Shown here: positions 8,136-15,098 of the stretch, one piece after another
How positions within the stretch are numbered: position 1 is the first letter of the stretch
How the letters are laid out: each line of letters starts with the position of its first letter
Source of the DNA: Pacificoceanicola sp048553275
GTDB lineage: Bacteria > Pseudomonadota > Alphaproteobacteria > Rhodobacterales > Rhodobacteraceae
Direction of reading: 5' to 3'
Length of the DNA: 64,000 bases
Assembly: GCF_048553275.1 (NCBI RefSeq)
Contig: NZ_JBLZMW010000002.1
Span: forward strand, 1-64,000
Position numbers and translations under genes: made by a program
Notes under the pieces: model-generated
Database searches by the model: none
What the model was told of the DNA's origin: nothing
The model's input: only the letters and a program-made list of their open reading frames with translations

Positions 8136-8446
8136 GTCAGGGCCTCTTGGGATGTCAGGGGGGGATGCACGGTGACGAAACCATCGTCCTCGATTTCGGA
8201 CAGGGCGCGGGTCGCGGCTTTGCGCCAGCTGTGGATCGCCTCGTCCACGCTGCCGCCGAAGGCGGTCACGCCGTGCAGCGACAGCTCGAACAGATGGCTC
8301 GACGCGCCGGTCGCGGTGGGCGCGATCCATGTGCCGCCGGTCTCCATGACCTCGTTCAGGACGGCATCCCGCAGGGCGGTGCCGGTCAGGGGCGCGAGGC
8401 GCAAAAGCAGGGCGCTGCGGCAGTCACTGATCAGGTGCTTGGTCAA
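8132..8446 (-). CDS. Hypothetical prophage protein, TTG start
   Basis: 104 residues (TKHLISDCRSALLLRLAPL...). The start is a TTG overlapping the upstream stop as TTGA, and the stop overlaps the next TTG the same way. The protein has a central helix (LRDAVLNEVME) and a segment IHSWRKAATRALSEIEDDG near the C-terminus. No family recognised. Confidence 0.6.
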   Translation of the reverse strand: MTKHLISDCRSALLLRLAPLTGTALRDAVLNEVMETGGTWIAPTATGASSHLFELSLHGVTAFGGSVDEAIHSWRKAATRALSEIEDDGFVTVHPPLTSQEALT

Positions 8447-8658
8447 AACAGGGTCTCCTGCCGGGCCTCACCGGGGCGCGCGGTGGCCACGGTTTCGAGG
8501 ATGTAGAATTGCCCTTCGTTCTCGGTTGCCAGCTTGCGGGCCGCGTTCAGCGCGTCCTCAAAGCTGGAATAGCGGGTGCGCGGCTTGGTCTCCGACAGCG
8601 GGCCGGTCGGCTTGCGGCAGACCATCCAGAAGCGGTCGAAGTGGGGGATGTTGGCCAT
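8443..8658 (-). CDS. Hypothetical small prophage protein
   Basis: 71 residues (MANIPHFDRFWMVCRKP...). FDRFWMVCRKPTGP, then a helix SFEDALNAARKLATENEGQ and strand FYILETVATA: the pattern of a small alpha/beta protein often found in phage early operons. ATG at 8658 starts one base after the upstream stop (TGA-G-ATG); an in-frame TTG lies 15 bases up. No function known to me. Confidence 0.62.
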   Translation of the reverse strand: MANIPHFDRFWMVCRKPTGPLSETKPRTRYSSFEDALNAARKLATENEGQFYILETVATARPGEARQETLF

Positions 8659-8659
8659 C

Positions 8660-8908
8660 TCAGCCTGCCTCAATAAATCGAATCAACGCGCCTTGGAGCT
8701 GCGCGGCGTCTTCGTTGAGTTCGGGCATGCACTCGACCAGCAGGCGCAGGCTGTCGGCCAATTGATGAACAGTATCGCCCGCGCTGACGTTGTCGGGGTG
8801 TCTCAGGTCTGCGTTGCTCCGTGCGCATTCAATCATGTCACATGTGGCGGCGCTTGCGCCTTCGGCGGCAGCAAGCAACTTTGTGGCGCGGTCCATTCCG
8901 TTCATCAC
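8660..8908 (-). CDS. Hypothetical helical prophage protein
   Basis: 82 residues, mostly helical, with the segment TVHQLADSLRLLVECMPELNEDAAQL. The GTG at 8908 overlaps the previous stop as GTGA, and an ATG follows immediately at 8905; either could be used. No family recognised. Confidence 0.58.
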   Translation of the reverse strand: MMNGMDRATKLLAAAEGASAATCDMIECARSNADLRHPDNVSAGDTVHQLADSLRLLVECMPELNEDAAQLQGALIRFIEAG

Positions 8909-9276
8909 GCCGTCCCCTCCATCTGCGACAGCACGTCAGCGGCGGCGGCGCGTTCGTCGGCGTGGGTGGAATGGCGCAGGAGGGTCTCGCAGGCGTCCCG
9001 CATATCCCGCGTTGGGATCGGGTCCGAGGCGCGGAGGGTTGCGCGGGCGGCGGCAATGCGATCCTGCGTGGCTTGCCAGCTCAGCGCCAGCCGATCCCCG
9101 CGGCGGCGATTGAGCAACTCGTCGCAGATGTCCGGCAGGACCATGGCAAGCTGCGCGGCAATGTGCTCGTCAATCTCCGTGGTGTCGCTCAGGTCCTGCA
9201 GGAATTCGTCGCTCACGGAGAAAGGCGCGGGGGCTGTGCCGGACAGTTCCGGTCGGATTTGGGTTTGGGACAACAT
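8905..9276 (-). CDS. First gene of the leftward early operon, hypothetical
   Basis: 123 residues, helical and acidic in the first half (DEFLQDLSDTTEIDEHIAAQ) and with two Arg-rich helices later. A strong RBS (AAGGAGG, 6-base spacing) precedes the ATG. The operator-bearing promoter region 9334-9386 lies directly upstream, so this is the promoter-proximal gene of the leftward operon. No family recognised. Confidence 0.65.
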   Translation of the reverse strand: MLSQTQIRPELSGTAPAPFSVSDEFLQDLSDTTEIDEHIAAQLAMVLPDICDELLNRRRGDRLALSWQATQDRIAAARATLRASDPIPTRDMRDACETLLRHSTHADERAAAADVLSQMEGTA

Positions 9277-9333
9277 GTCGGCCTCCTTTGGGGGTCCGCG
9301 ATCTGCCTTGGATGGCGTTTGCGTACAGGAAGC

Positions 9334-9361
9334 TGTAAATCGACGTTTTGTCGATAGTCAA
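9334..9361 (-). promoter_or_regulatory. Putative leftward early promoter (PL-like)
   Basis: Read on the minus strand, TTGACT (9361-9356) can serve as a -35 box; the next 16-17 bases are the operator copy 9339-9355, followed by a weak -10-like TTTACA/TTACAG around 9339-9333. The operator would thus fill the spacer, which is classic for repression by steric block. Transcription would enter the operon starting at 9276. Confidence 0.5.
9339..9355. promoter_or_regulatory. Operator copy 1 (leftward control region)
   Basis: ATCGACGTTTTGTCGAT, a 17-bp near-palindrome with 7-base arms around a 3-base centre and one mismatch. Same motif as the perfect copy at 9881-9897. Confidence 0.6.
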
Positions 9362-9369
9362 TAAAAATA

Positions 9370-9386
9370 TTCGAAGAAACGTCGAT
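9370..9386. promoter_or_regulatory. Operator copy 2 (leftward control region)
   Basis: TTCGAAGAAACGTCGAT matches the operator with an intact right arm and two changes in the left arm. It is centred 31 bases, about three helical turns, from copy 1, compatible with cooperative binding. Confidence 0.5.
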
Positions 9387-9447
9387 TGACGGATGGGACT
9401 CTGATAGCAAAACTTGGCTTTATTCTCGTTTTGTTCCGGAGGGTGAC

Positions 9448-9600
9448 GTGCCCGAATACGATCTTGATGACCAGATATTGCTGGTCCTTAGCAGGCTTAC
9501 CGGAGTGTCCGTGGATCGGCTTTATCGCTGCGGCGTGGTGCGCTTGCTGATGAGGCTGTCCGCCAGGCTGGCCGGAAGCTCGGTCAGGCGGCCACGGTAG
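9448..9600 (+). CDS. Possible 50-residue protein overlapping the repressor gene
   Basis: GTG start at 9448 with GGAGGG 5-10 bases upstream; residues MPEYDLDDQILLVLSRLTGV look protein-like (amphipathic helix), while the last part (LLMRLSARLAGSSVRRPR) is antisense to the 3' end of the repressor gene. It points the opposite way from the repressor and lies just right of the leftward control region. It could be a truncated regulator or a real small protein; no family recognised. Confidence 0.35.
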   Translation: MPEYDLDDQILLVLSRLTGVSVDRLYRCGVVRLLMRLSARLAGSSVRRPR

Positions 9601-9809
9601 AGGAAATCCATGGAAACGCCCCAACGCTCGGCGATTCTGTACGCCATATCGGCCTTGAGCGCTTTCTCGCCTTTCTCGATTCTGCCGTAGCTGGTGGCGT
9701 CGATGTCCACAGACGCGGCAAAGTCGCCACGGGTCATGCCATGGTGCGTCCGGAGTGCGATCAGCCGTGCGCCAACGGCGGTCGGGTGAAATGGGCTGTT
9801 CTGGTCCAT
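9522..9809 (-). CDS. XRE-family prophage repressor
   Basis: 95 residues with a helix-turn-helix at about residues 12-65 (ARLIALRTHHGMTRGDFA, then ATSYGRIEKGEKAL) typical of the XRE/Cro/CI fold, and a short tail. There is no peptidase S24 domain, so induction by RecA-stimulated self-cleavage is not expected. It is transcribed leftward from a region (9810-9897) holding three palindromic operator-like copies and facing the rightward gene at 9911. The same palindrome recurs before the leftward operon, making this the likely lysogeny repressor binding both early promoters and its own. Confidence 0.82.
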   Translation of the reverse strand: MDQNSPFHPTAVGARLIALRTHHGMTRGDFAASVDIDATSYGRIEKGEKALKADMAYRIAERWGVSMDFLYRGRLTELPASLADSLISKRTTPQR

Positions 9810-9839
9810 ACTATCCTCTTGGTCTCAAATGGCCCGTAA

Positions 9840-9871
9840 ATCGAAAAAACGTCTATCGAAGATTTGCCGAT
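9840..9871. promoter_or_regulatory. Two weak operator copies upstream of the repressor gene
   Basis: ATCGAAAAAACGTCTAT (9840-9856) and ATCGAAGATTTGCCGAT (9855-9871) resemble the 17-bp operator with two or three arm changes each and abut one another. They lie 31-62 bases upstream of the repressor ATG, where they could autoregulate it. Confidence 0.45.
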
Positions 9872-9873
9872 GC

Positions 9874-9902
9874 TTGACATATCGACGAAACGTCGATTTA
9901 TC
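9874..9902 (+). promoter_or_regulatory. Putative rightward early promoter (PR-like)
   Basis: Consensus -35 TTGACA (9874-9879), 17-base spacer, weak -10 TTTATC (9897-9902), and the ATG of the first rightward gene at 9911, giving a very short leader. The perfect operator 9881-9897 fills the spacer. Confidence 0.6.
9881..9897. promoter_or_regulatory. Operator copy, perfect palindrome (rightward control region)
   Basis: ATCGACGAAACGTCGAT: perfect 7-base inverted arms around AAA. Best match to the motif also seen at 9339, 9370, 9840 and 9855. Confidence 0.68.
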
Positions 9903-9910
9903 TGGCTGGC

Positions 9911-10210
9911 ATGAGCAAACCTGCATCAGTTTCCGCGCTTGTCGCGCTTTGGCCGTCCCGGCGGGTGGTCGTGGATGATCTGATTGCCGTGTCCGGCGTC
10001 GGGTCAGTCACATTGGACCAGGTCAACAAATGGTGCGAGCGGAACAGGATTCCGACGCAGCACCAGCATTCCATGGTCGCCGCGTCTGCGCGGCGCGGCA
10101 TTGCGTTCACGGCTGAGGACATGCTCGCGCTCCATGCTGCGGGGAGGTCAGACCCTCCGGTTGCGATGCAAGGCGACGGTGTGGATACCGCGCTCAGGAA
10201 GGCATCCTGA
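9911..10210 (+). CDS. First rightward early gene, Cro-position protein
   Basis: 99 residues (MSKPASVSALVALWPSRR...). The segment VDDLIAVSGVGSVTLDQVNKWCER could form a helix-turn-helix-like unit, and the gene occupies the position of cro opposite the repressor, but the sequence is not a clear family match. It is expressed from the putative rightward promoter and overlaps the next gene as TGATG. Confidence 0.6.
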   Translation: MSKPASVSALVALWPSRRVVVDDLIAVSGVGSVTLDQVNKWCERNRIPTQHQHSMVAASARRGIAFTAEDMLALHAAGRSDPPVAMQGDGVDTALRKAS

Positions 10211-10614
10211 TGACCTCGCCAACCAAACATACACTCAAGACCGCTGAAAAATCTTGCGGCGGTGTGGGTGAGGCGGCGCGGGCAATCTGGTCCGGCTTTC
10301 GCTATCTCGTCGGGGCGCGGGAAAAATCCTTCACCGTGAACCGCGTCGAGGCGGAGGCGCTGGCGCGGGCCAGCTTTGCCGCGATGCTGCGACACCCGTT
10401 CCCGGGGGCGACGGATGCCGAGATCGCGCGTGCCTGGGCACCGCGCCTCGACCGCTCGGAGCGGCAGGTGTTGAACTGGCTGGCCGGGGAGCATGCGGCG
10501 TCCGTGACGGACATTTACATAGTCGGGGCCACGCTCGGGGTCTGGGCCTCGGCGGAGATCCTCGTGGGCCAGCGGACGCGCGACGACATCCTCGCGCAGA
10601 TCGGTAGGTCCTGA
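10210..10614 (+). CDS. Hypothetical prophage early protein
   Basis: 134 residues. Central part (REKSFTVNRVEAEALARASF, then ATDAEIARAWAPRLDRSERQVLNWLAGEHAA) reads as helical with a possible helix-turn-helix around RSERQVLNWL; the C-terminus has a hydrophobic segment VTDIYIVGATLGVWASAEIL. Coupled to both neighbours by TGATG overlaps. A regulator-like role is possible but unproven. Confidence 0.62.
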   Translation: MTSPTKHTLKTAEKSCGGVGEAARAIWSGFRYLVGAREKSFTVNRVEAEALARASFAAMLRHPFPGATDAEIARAWAPRLDRSERQVLNWLAGEHAASVTDIYIVGATLGVWASAEILVGQRTRDDILAQIGRS

Positions 10615-10955
10615 TGGTCCCTGAGATCGGCGCATTCTTTCATTCGTCCCTGTCCTGCGCGGGCGCGGAGATCGTCAGCAGCCGGTTGCAGTCCATGGCG
10701 GCGGACACGGCGGGGCACTTCGGCCTTGCGGTGGTGCTGGCGGCGGTGGTGTTCGGCAAGGGCTGGCCGCGTGCCTGGGTCTGGGTGCCCTTCGCGCTGC
10801 TGTGCCTCAAGGAGGGCGCGGATTATCTGCGCGAGCCGGGTCTCGCGGTGGCGCTGGACTGCGTCTGGGACGTGGCCACTTACCTCGCCGGGATCGGCGC
10901 CGGGATCTGGGCCATGTCCGGCGCGAATGTGCGCCGGGGCGGGGGGGCGGTGTGA
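10614..10955 (+). CDS. Small prophage membrane protein
   Basis: 113 residues with hydrophobic segments at about 31-49, 53-66 and 80-101, so two or three membrane helices. The first hydrophobic stretch includes HFGLAVVLAAVVFG. It ends the coupled trio starting at 9911. Role unknown; its early-operon position makes a classical holin less likely. Confidence 0.6.
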   Translation: MVPEIGAFFHSSLSCAGAEIVSSRLQSMAADTAGHFGLAVVLAAVVFGKGWPRAWVWVPFALLCLKEGADYLREPGLAVALDCVWDVATYLAGIGAGIWAMSGANVRRGGGAV

Positions 10956-10963
10956 TGGTGGGT

Positions 10964-11320
10964 CTATCGAGCGGTTTCTGCGATGTATACTTCGATCATC
11001 TGCATCGCGGTTTGGTCCGGCATCGCGGCGCAGTCCTCGCGCAGACGGATGAGGATGGTTTCGTGGCTGCTCCGGATGCCGGGATTGCGCGCTTCGATGC
11101 CCATGAGGAAACCGAAGGTCATCGCCATTTCCCCGACTCCGATCACGCCAGGGGGTGGAGTGTCAATCGCCGCGATCACGGCAGCGCAAGGTTCATGGAT
11201 GAAGCGTACCTGAACGGCGTGGTTCTGGATGCCCGGAACCATGTCCGCGATGACAGGGCTAGCGATCAACGCGAGGGCGGCGGCAAGGCGGTACAACTGG
11301 TATCCTTTGAAGCTGGTCAA
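10964..11320 (-). CDS. Hypothetical protein with signal-like N-terminus
   Basis: 118 residues. Starts at a TTG (11320) followed by a short basic stretch and a hydrophobic core LAAALALIASPVIA, so probably exported; the rest has two cysteines (EPCAA, EDCAA) that could form a disulfide. It converges with the gene ending at 10955. A 7-base inverted repeat GGTCAAC/GTTGACC (11315-11333) covers the start and may be an operator. Family not recognised; the start is uncertain. Confidence 0.5.
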   Translation of the reverse strand: MTSFKGYQLYRLAAALALIASPVIADMVPGIQNHAVQVRFIHEPCAAVIAAIDTPPPGVIGVGEMAMTFGFLMGIEARNPGIRSSHETILIRLREDCAAMPDQTAMQMIEVYIAETAR

Positions 11321-11431
11321 CGTCAGGTTGACCGTATGCGCCGGGCGGGTACGCTGTCCAGCCGTCGCGGGCGCTCCCGGTTGGCGGGTTCCTCCTCCCC
11401 GACGCTGCCGCGCCGACCCGCCTTCCCGGCC

Positions 11432-11683
11432 TTACACAAGCAAAGACTTGTGCTTTCTCAGGATCGCGACGGCCTTGGCGTGCGCGTCCCTGTGTGCATC
11501 GCCGCGAAACACTTCGCCAATGCGGTTTGCATTGGTTCCGAGCTTTTGAACGATATCGGTGAACGTCTCACCTTGCAGTTTCATGATCCACGCCGTAACC
11601 GCGTTCTCGAACGTGAGCTGGGCGCGTTTCACTGCAATCGGGTTCAGTTCATCACCCGTGATCGGGTGCACTTCGGTTGCCAT
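11432..11683 (-). CDS. Small helix-turn-helix-like protein
   Basis: 83 residues from ATG 11683, chosen because AGGAGG stands 8 bases upstream; an earlier ATG at 11824 would add 47 proline-rich residues. The part FTDIVQKLGTNANRIGEVFRGDAHRDAH reads as a helix-turn-helix. A DNA-binding role is likely by pattern but no family is certain. Confidence 0.6.
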   Translation of the reverse strand: MATEVHPITGDELNPIAVKRAQLTFENAVTAWIMKLQGETFTDIVQKLGTNANRIGEVFRGDAHRDAHAKAVAILRKHKSLLV

Positions 11684-12029
11684 TGGAGATTCCTCCTCTT
11701 GTGGCAATCGCGGTTCCGGAGGCTGCAACCTCGGGTTCCGCATGAGGCCGTGCTTTTCACAAGCGGCACGGTTTCGCTGCTCTGGCGGATAGGACCGATT
11801 CGGACCTTCCGTCAGAGCATTCATTTTGTGCAGACTGCGACAATTTGCAACGGCAAGTTGGCCACATCTGTCATTGAGTCTTTTTTGACTCACAATTCCT
11901 TGTGGACAACCCCAATAAATTGTGGATTGCCCCGTTGCCGCGTGGTGGCCTGTGCGATGCGCCCCCCGCTCTCCCTGTCTCACTGGAGCGCGGCGCCTGT
12001 GTCTCGCGCCCGTTTTCAGGGGGTGCGTC
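11684..12029. other. Intergenic stretch with DnaA-box-like motifs
   Basis: No convincing gene. Between the divergent genes at 11683 and 12030 there are two motifs close to DnaA boxes, TGTGGACAA (11900-11908) and TGTGGATTG (11920-11928), in a locally AT-richer patch. Because replication-like genes follow, this could be part of a phage origin; the evidence is thin. Confidence 0.3.
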
Positions 12030-12317
12030 ATGTCTGATTTCGACCTTCCCGAGGCGCTGGATTGGGGCCACCCGGCCTTGGGCGTCTATGCGCGTTTCGG
12101 TCTGTTTCACCGGGATGTGACGGCGGGCGAGGCGGAGCTGCGGCGGTGGGGGCATCGCATGGCGCTGTCGGCGCTGGTTTGGCGCATGGGCAAGTATGAG
12201 CGGCAGGACGATGGCCTGCGCGATCTCGCGGCGTCGGCGCGGCGGCATGTGGGGCTGGTCCAGTCCGCCTGGCTGTCGGACCGCCGGGCGCGGGCCGGTG
12301 AGGGGGCAGGGACATGA
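12030..12317 (+). CDS. Hypothetical prophage protein
   Basis: 95 residues (MSDFDLPEALDWGHP...), helical, rich in Arg and Trp; ATG at 12030 has GGGGG 6-10 bases upstream. It overlaps the next gene as ATGA. No family recognised; context suggests a replication or regulatory accessory role. Confidence 0.6.
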   Translation: MSDFDLPEALDWGHPALGVYARFGLFHRDVTAGEAELRRWGHRMALSALVWRMGKYERQDDGLRDLAASARRHVGLVQSAWLSDRRARAGEGAGT

Positions 12318-12931
12318 GCAAGGCGAACCCTGTTCAGCTTGTCGAGGCCGCTTCCATTCCGGAGTACCCGATTTCCTCGGTGGAGCGGCTCGACTCGCAT
12401 TTCTTCGTGCCATGGAACCTCAAGCGCTGGCGCGGGAGCGAATTCCGGCGGCATGGCTACGCCGATCCGGAGGTCGGCTTCTTCGGCGTTGAGCTGTTCT
12501 GGCTGGCGCAGGATGAGACGCCGCTTGGCACCCTGCCGTGCGATGATGAGGCGCTGGCGTTCCTGTTGCGCATGCCCCTCTCGCGGTGGCGCGATCTGAA
12601 CAGCCGGGCGGTCTCGCCGCTGCATGGCTGGCACCGGGTCCAGTGCGACAACGGGCGGGTGCGGCTTGCCCATCCGGTGGTGACCGAGGTTGCGCAGGAG
12701 GCGCTCGACGGCAAGCGGCGCAACGGGGCGAAGAATGCCGATGAGCGGATGCGCAAGCGTCTGAACACCATCCGCCAGCATCTCAAGGGCATTCCGGGCG
12801 CGGCCCGCTATGCCGAGATGGATGAGCAGGTGAACGCCATCAGCGACTGGATGGATGCTGCGTACCCCGGCGGCAGCGCCACGGCGAAGCGGGTTCGGGA
12901 GGCGCTCAATGAGCTGCATGCGCGTCTCTGA
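12314..12931 (+). CDS. DUF1376-like putative replication protein
   Basis: 205 residues. The N-terminal half (HFFVPWNLKRWRGSEF..., GFFGVELFWLAQDETPLGTLP, LLRMPLSRWRDL, GWHRVQCDNGRVRLAHP) has the layout of DUF1376-type phage proteins, which carry a winged-helix-like domain and usually stand at the replication position. The C-terminal half is basic and helical. Overlaps the previous gene by four bases. DNA binding is inferred from family resemblance. Confidence 0.6.
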   Translation: MSKANPVQLVEAASIPEYPISSVERLDSHFFVPWNLKRWRGSEFRRHGYADPEVGFFGVELFWLAQDETPLGTLPCDDEALAFLLRMPLSRWRDLNSRAVSPLHGWHRVQCDNGRVRLAHPVVTEVAQEALDGKRRNGAKNADERMRKRLNTIRQHLKGIPGAARYAEMDEQVNAISDWMDAAYPGGSATAKRVREALNELHARL

Positions 12932-13138
12932 TCCGGGCCTTCAAATCTTCCGCAAATCTTCCGGCGGAAGAAATGAAACGGATTTGCACGGTTTTTGGCC
13001 GTTTTCGTTTTTTCCGAAAACCGAGCGGCTGAAAGGAAAAGAGAAGAAATCAAAGGAAATGAAACCTTCCGGGCCGCGCTTCTTTTTTGGCGGTGTGCCT
13101 GTGGAAAAGCCGGGATTTGCGGAGAAAGGGGCAAGGTC
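12932..13138. other. AT-richer intergenic segment with inverted repeat
   Basis: 207 bases without a convincing gene. It contains the inverted repeat GTTTTCG/CGAAAAC (13001-13021) around a T-rich loop, purine-rich stretches, and a DnaA-box-like TGTGGAAAA (13100-13108). Could be a terminator/promoter region or part of an origin. Confidence 0.35.
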
Positions 13139-13717
13139 ATGACTGAACAGGCGGAGACCAAGCGGGACCGGGTCAGGCGCATCCTGATCACGCCGCTCCT
13201 GCGGGCGGGCATGCGCAAGCAGACGCGCCAGAAGGCGGATGAGTATGCCGACATGCTGGTGCGGCTGGCGGACAAGCTGGCCTATCTCGATGAGCAGCAC
13301 CTGCGCGGGCTTGCGGCCTTTGCGACCCGCTGGGCCAAGGGCAAGGCGCGGAACGAATGGCCCGATGAGGTCACGCTGGTGAGTCGGGCCTATGAGCTGC
13401 AATCGCCGCCGCCGCGCAAGTGCGATTATGTCGTGAGCGTGATGCGCTCGAAGGCGGGCGAGCTGGCGCGATCGCATGGCTATCACGTCGAGCTGTTCAC
13501 AGCGGCGCGGTCCTTTGGTCCGCCGTTCTCGAAGCTCGATCTGTCGCGGATTGCCAACGAAGCCCGGCGCAATCGTGCCGAGCTGGACCGGGTGCGCGGC
13601 CTTGCGGATCGCGGCGCGGTGCCGGTGGAGCGGCAACAGTGGATGGACTGGTATCTGCGCCATGAGGCGGAGGCGCTGGCCATCATGGATATGGATTTGG
13701 AAGAGGACGCGGCATGA
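13139..13717 (+). CDS. Hypothetical prophage protein
   Basis: 192 residues (MTEQAETKRDRVRRIL...). Strongly basic, helical N-terminal region with repeated Arg/Lys, central segment KARNEWPDEVTLVSRAYELQSPPPR, and an acidic C-terminus. ATG follows GAAAGGGGCAAGG. Couples to the next gene by an ATGA overlap. DNA or RNA binding is plausible from charge only. Confidence 0.6.
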   Translation: MTEQAETKRDRVRRILITPLLRAGMRKQTRQKADEYADMLVRLADKLAYLDEQHLRGLAAFATRWAKGKARNEWPDEVTLVSRAYELQSPPPRKCDYVVSVMRSKAGELARSHGYHVELFTAARSFGPPFSKLDLSRIANEARRNRAELDRVRGLADRGAVPVERQQWMDWYLRHEAEALAIMDMDLEEDAA

Positions 13718-14505
13718 CAGAGGTTTGGTACGGGACGCCCCTGGGCACGGTCTTCACGGTGCTTCCGCCGCAGATGCGGCTGGATGCGGAGGTGGCGCGG
13801 TGCGCGGCGATCAAGGCGGGGGGCGCGGTGCCGGTGGAGTGCGGAGACGCCTATGCGGATGCCCCGGCGCGGGGCTGCTTTCGCGTGGTCGAGACGAAGG
13901 CGATGTATCCGGTCGGCTCGGACGGCTATGTCGCCCGCCCGGCGGGTTACCTCGGGCGCAAGACTATCGTGGTCCAGGACGTCTTTGGCGTGATGCTGGC
14001 GCAGGCGGCGCGGGCAAAGCGGGCTGCGCCTTTGACGGCGTCACAGGTGGCCATGGGCCGGTTCTACCGGGATCTGCACGAGCGCCATGTCTCCGCCGGT
14101 CTGCGCTGCACCTCGCTCGAAGCCATGCCGGGCGGGCAGGGCGGCACCCATGCCGGGTTCATGGATGCGGTGCTCGCGGATCGCCAGCGCCTCGACGTGT
14201 TGCGTCGGCGGTTGTCGGATGGTCCAGCGCCCCGGCTGCGCGTCCTGCGTCCGTCGCGGCGCGGCGCACGGGTCAGCATCTCGGAGCGGGTTCTGGTGGA
14301 CATGGTCTGCCTCGGACAGCGCTCGCTGGATTCGGTGCTTGAGGCGCATGGCTGGGCGGTGAAAGGCGAGACGCGGAAGGCGGCGCGGGCCGCTCTGGCC
14401 GATGGATTGGCGGCGCTTCTCGGGCCGATGCGCGGGGCGCGTCTGACAGCGGCGCACTTCGGCGAGGGTCCGGCCTCGATCTGGTCGGATCAAAAAGGGG
14501 CTTGA
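13714..14505 (+). CDS. Hypothetical protein, candidate late-gene regulator
   Basis: 263 residues. The C-terminal part (SERVLVDMVCLGQRSLDSVLEAHGW, then GETRKAARAALADGLAALLGP) has the look of a helix-turn-helix unit. It is the last gene before a terminator-like hairpin and the packaging genes, the usual position of late transcription activators or antiterminators. No family match that I can name. Confidence 0.55.
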   Translation: MTEVWYGTPLGTVFTVLPPQMRLDAEVARCAAIKAGGAVPVECGDAYADAPARGCFRVVETKAMYPVGSDGYVARPAGYLGRKTIVVQDVFGVMLAQAARAKRAAPLTASQVAMGRFYRDLHERHVSAGLRCTSLEAMPGGQGGTHAGFMDAVLADRQRLDVLRRRLSDGPAPRLRVLRPSRRGARVSISERVLVDMVCLGQRSLDSVLEAHGWAVKGETRKAARAALADGLAALLGPMRGARLTAAHFGEGPASIWSDQKGA

Positions 14506-14550
14506 CGAAAGGTCCGTCTGTCGGCAACACATAGTGCATCATCACCAAAT

Positions 14551-14579
14551 GCGCCCACGGGAAACCGGCGGGCGCTTTT
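14551..14579 (+). terminator. Rho-independent terminator-like hairpin
   Basis: GCGCCC (14551-14556) pairs with GGGCGC (14570-14575), with an inner CGG-GAAA-CCG mini-hairpin, followed by TTTT. It separates the early rightward genes from the HNH/terminase block. Confidence 0.6.
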
Positions 14580-14614
14580 GCGTTGTGGCTTCCAGACATC
14601 GAAGGGGCGGGCCG

Positions 14615-15010
14615 GTGCCGAAGAAACCCTGCGCCTATCCCGGCTGTTTCCGGCTGGTCGATCTCGGCGCGGGATACTGCCGGGTGCATGCGGCTGCGGA
14701 GAAGCGGGAGCGTGACCGGCCAGCGGATGCACGGCGGGCGGATAAGCCGAGCCGCAAGTGGTACAAGCGGAAGGCATGGTGCGGGCCGGGCGGACGGCGG
14801 GCGGTGCAGTTGGCAAAGGAGCCGCTGTGCAGGCTGTGCCCGCCGTTCTCAAGGCAGCGGGCCACCATCGCGGATCACATCGTGCCGCACCGGGAAGACC
14901 ACGCGCTGTTCTGGTTCGGGGAACTGCAGTCGCTGTGCAAGTCCTGCCACGACATCAAGAAGCAACGCGCCGAACGGCGCACCACCGGCCCCAAGCCGGA
15001 CCGGCCATAA
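14615..15010 (+). CDS. HNH endonuclease
   Basis: 131 residues. HNH signature ADHIVPHRED (about 86-95) with a following CKSCHDIKKQRA block; paired cysteines CAYPGC, CRLC and CKSC are suited to zinc binding. HNH proteins directly upstream of terminase genes assist packaging cleavage in many HK97-type phages. I chose GTG at 14615 (VPKKPCAYPGC) with AAGGGG upstream; an earlier in-frame ATG lies at 14534 inside the terminator-like hairpin region. Confidence 0.85.
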   Translation: MPKKPCAYPGCFRLVDLGAGYCRVHAAAEKRERDRPADARRADKPSRKWYKRKAWCGPGGRRAVQLAKEPLCRLCPPFSRQRATIADHIVPHREDHALFWFGELQSLCKSCHDIKKQRAERRTTGPKPDRP

Positions 15011-15098
15011 GGGGGGTGAAAAAGTTCAATCGACCCGAACTGGGGACCGGCGGCGGTAATCAGATTTTTGCGGGTGCAAGTTTTAGGGGGGGGGTCTC

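Noticed and set aside
10614..10955. Holin gene
   Set aside because: Size and membrane helices would fit, but it lies in the early rightward operon with no lysin next to it.
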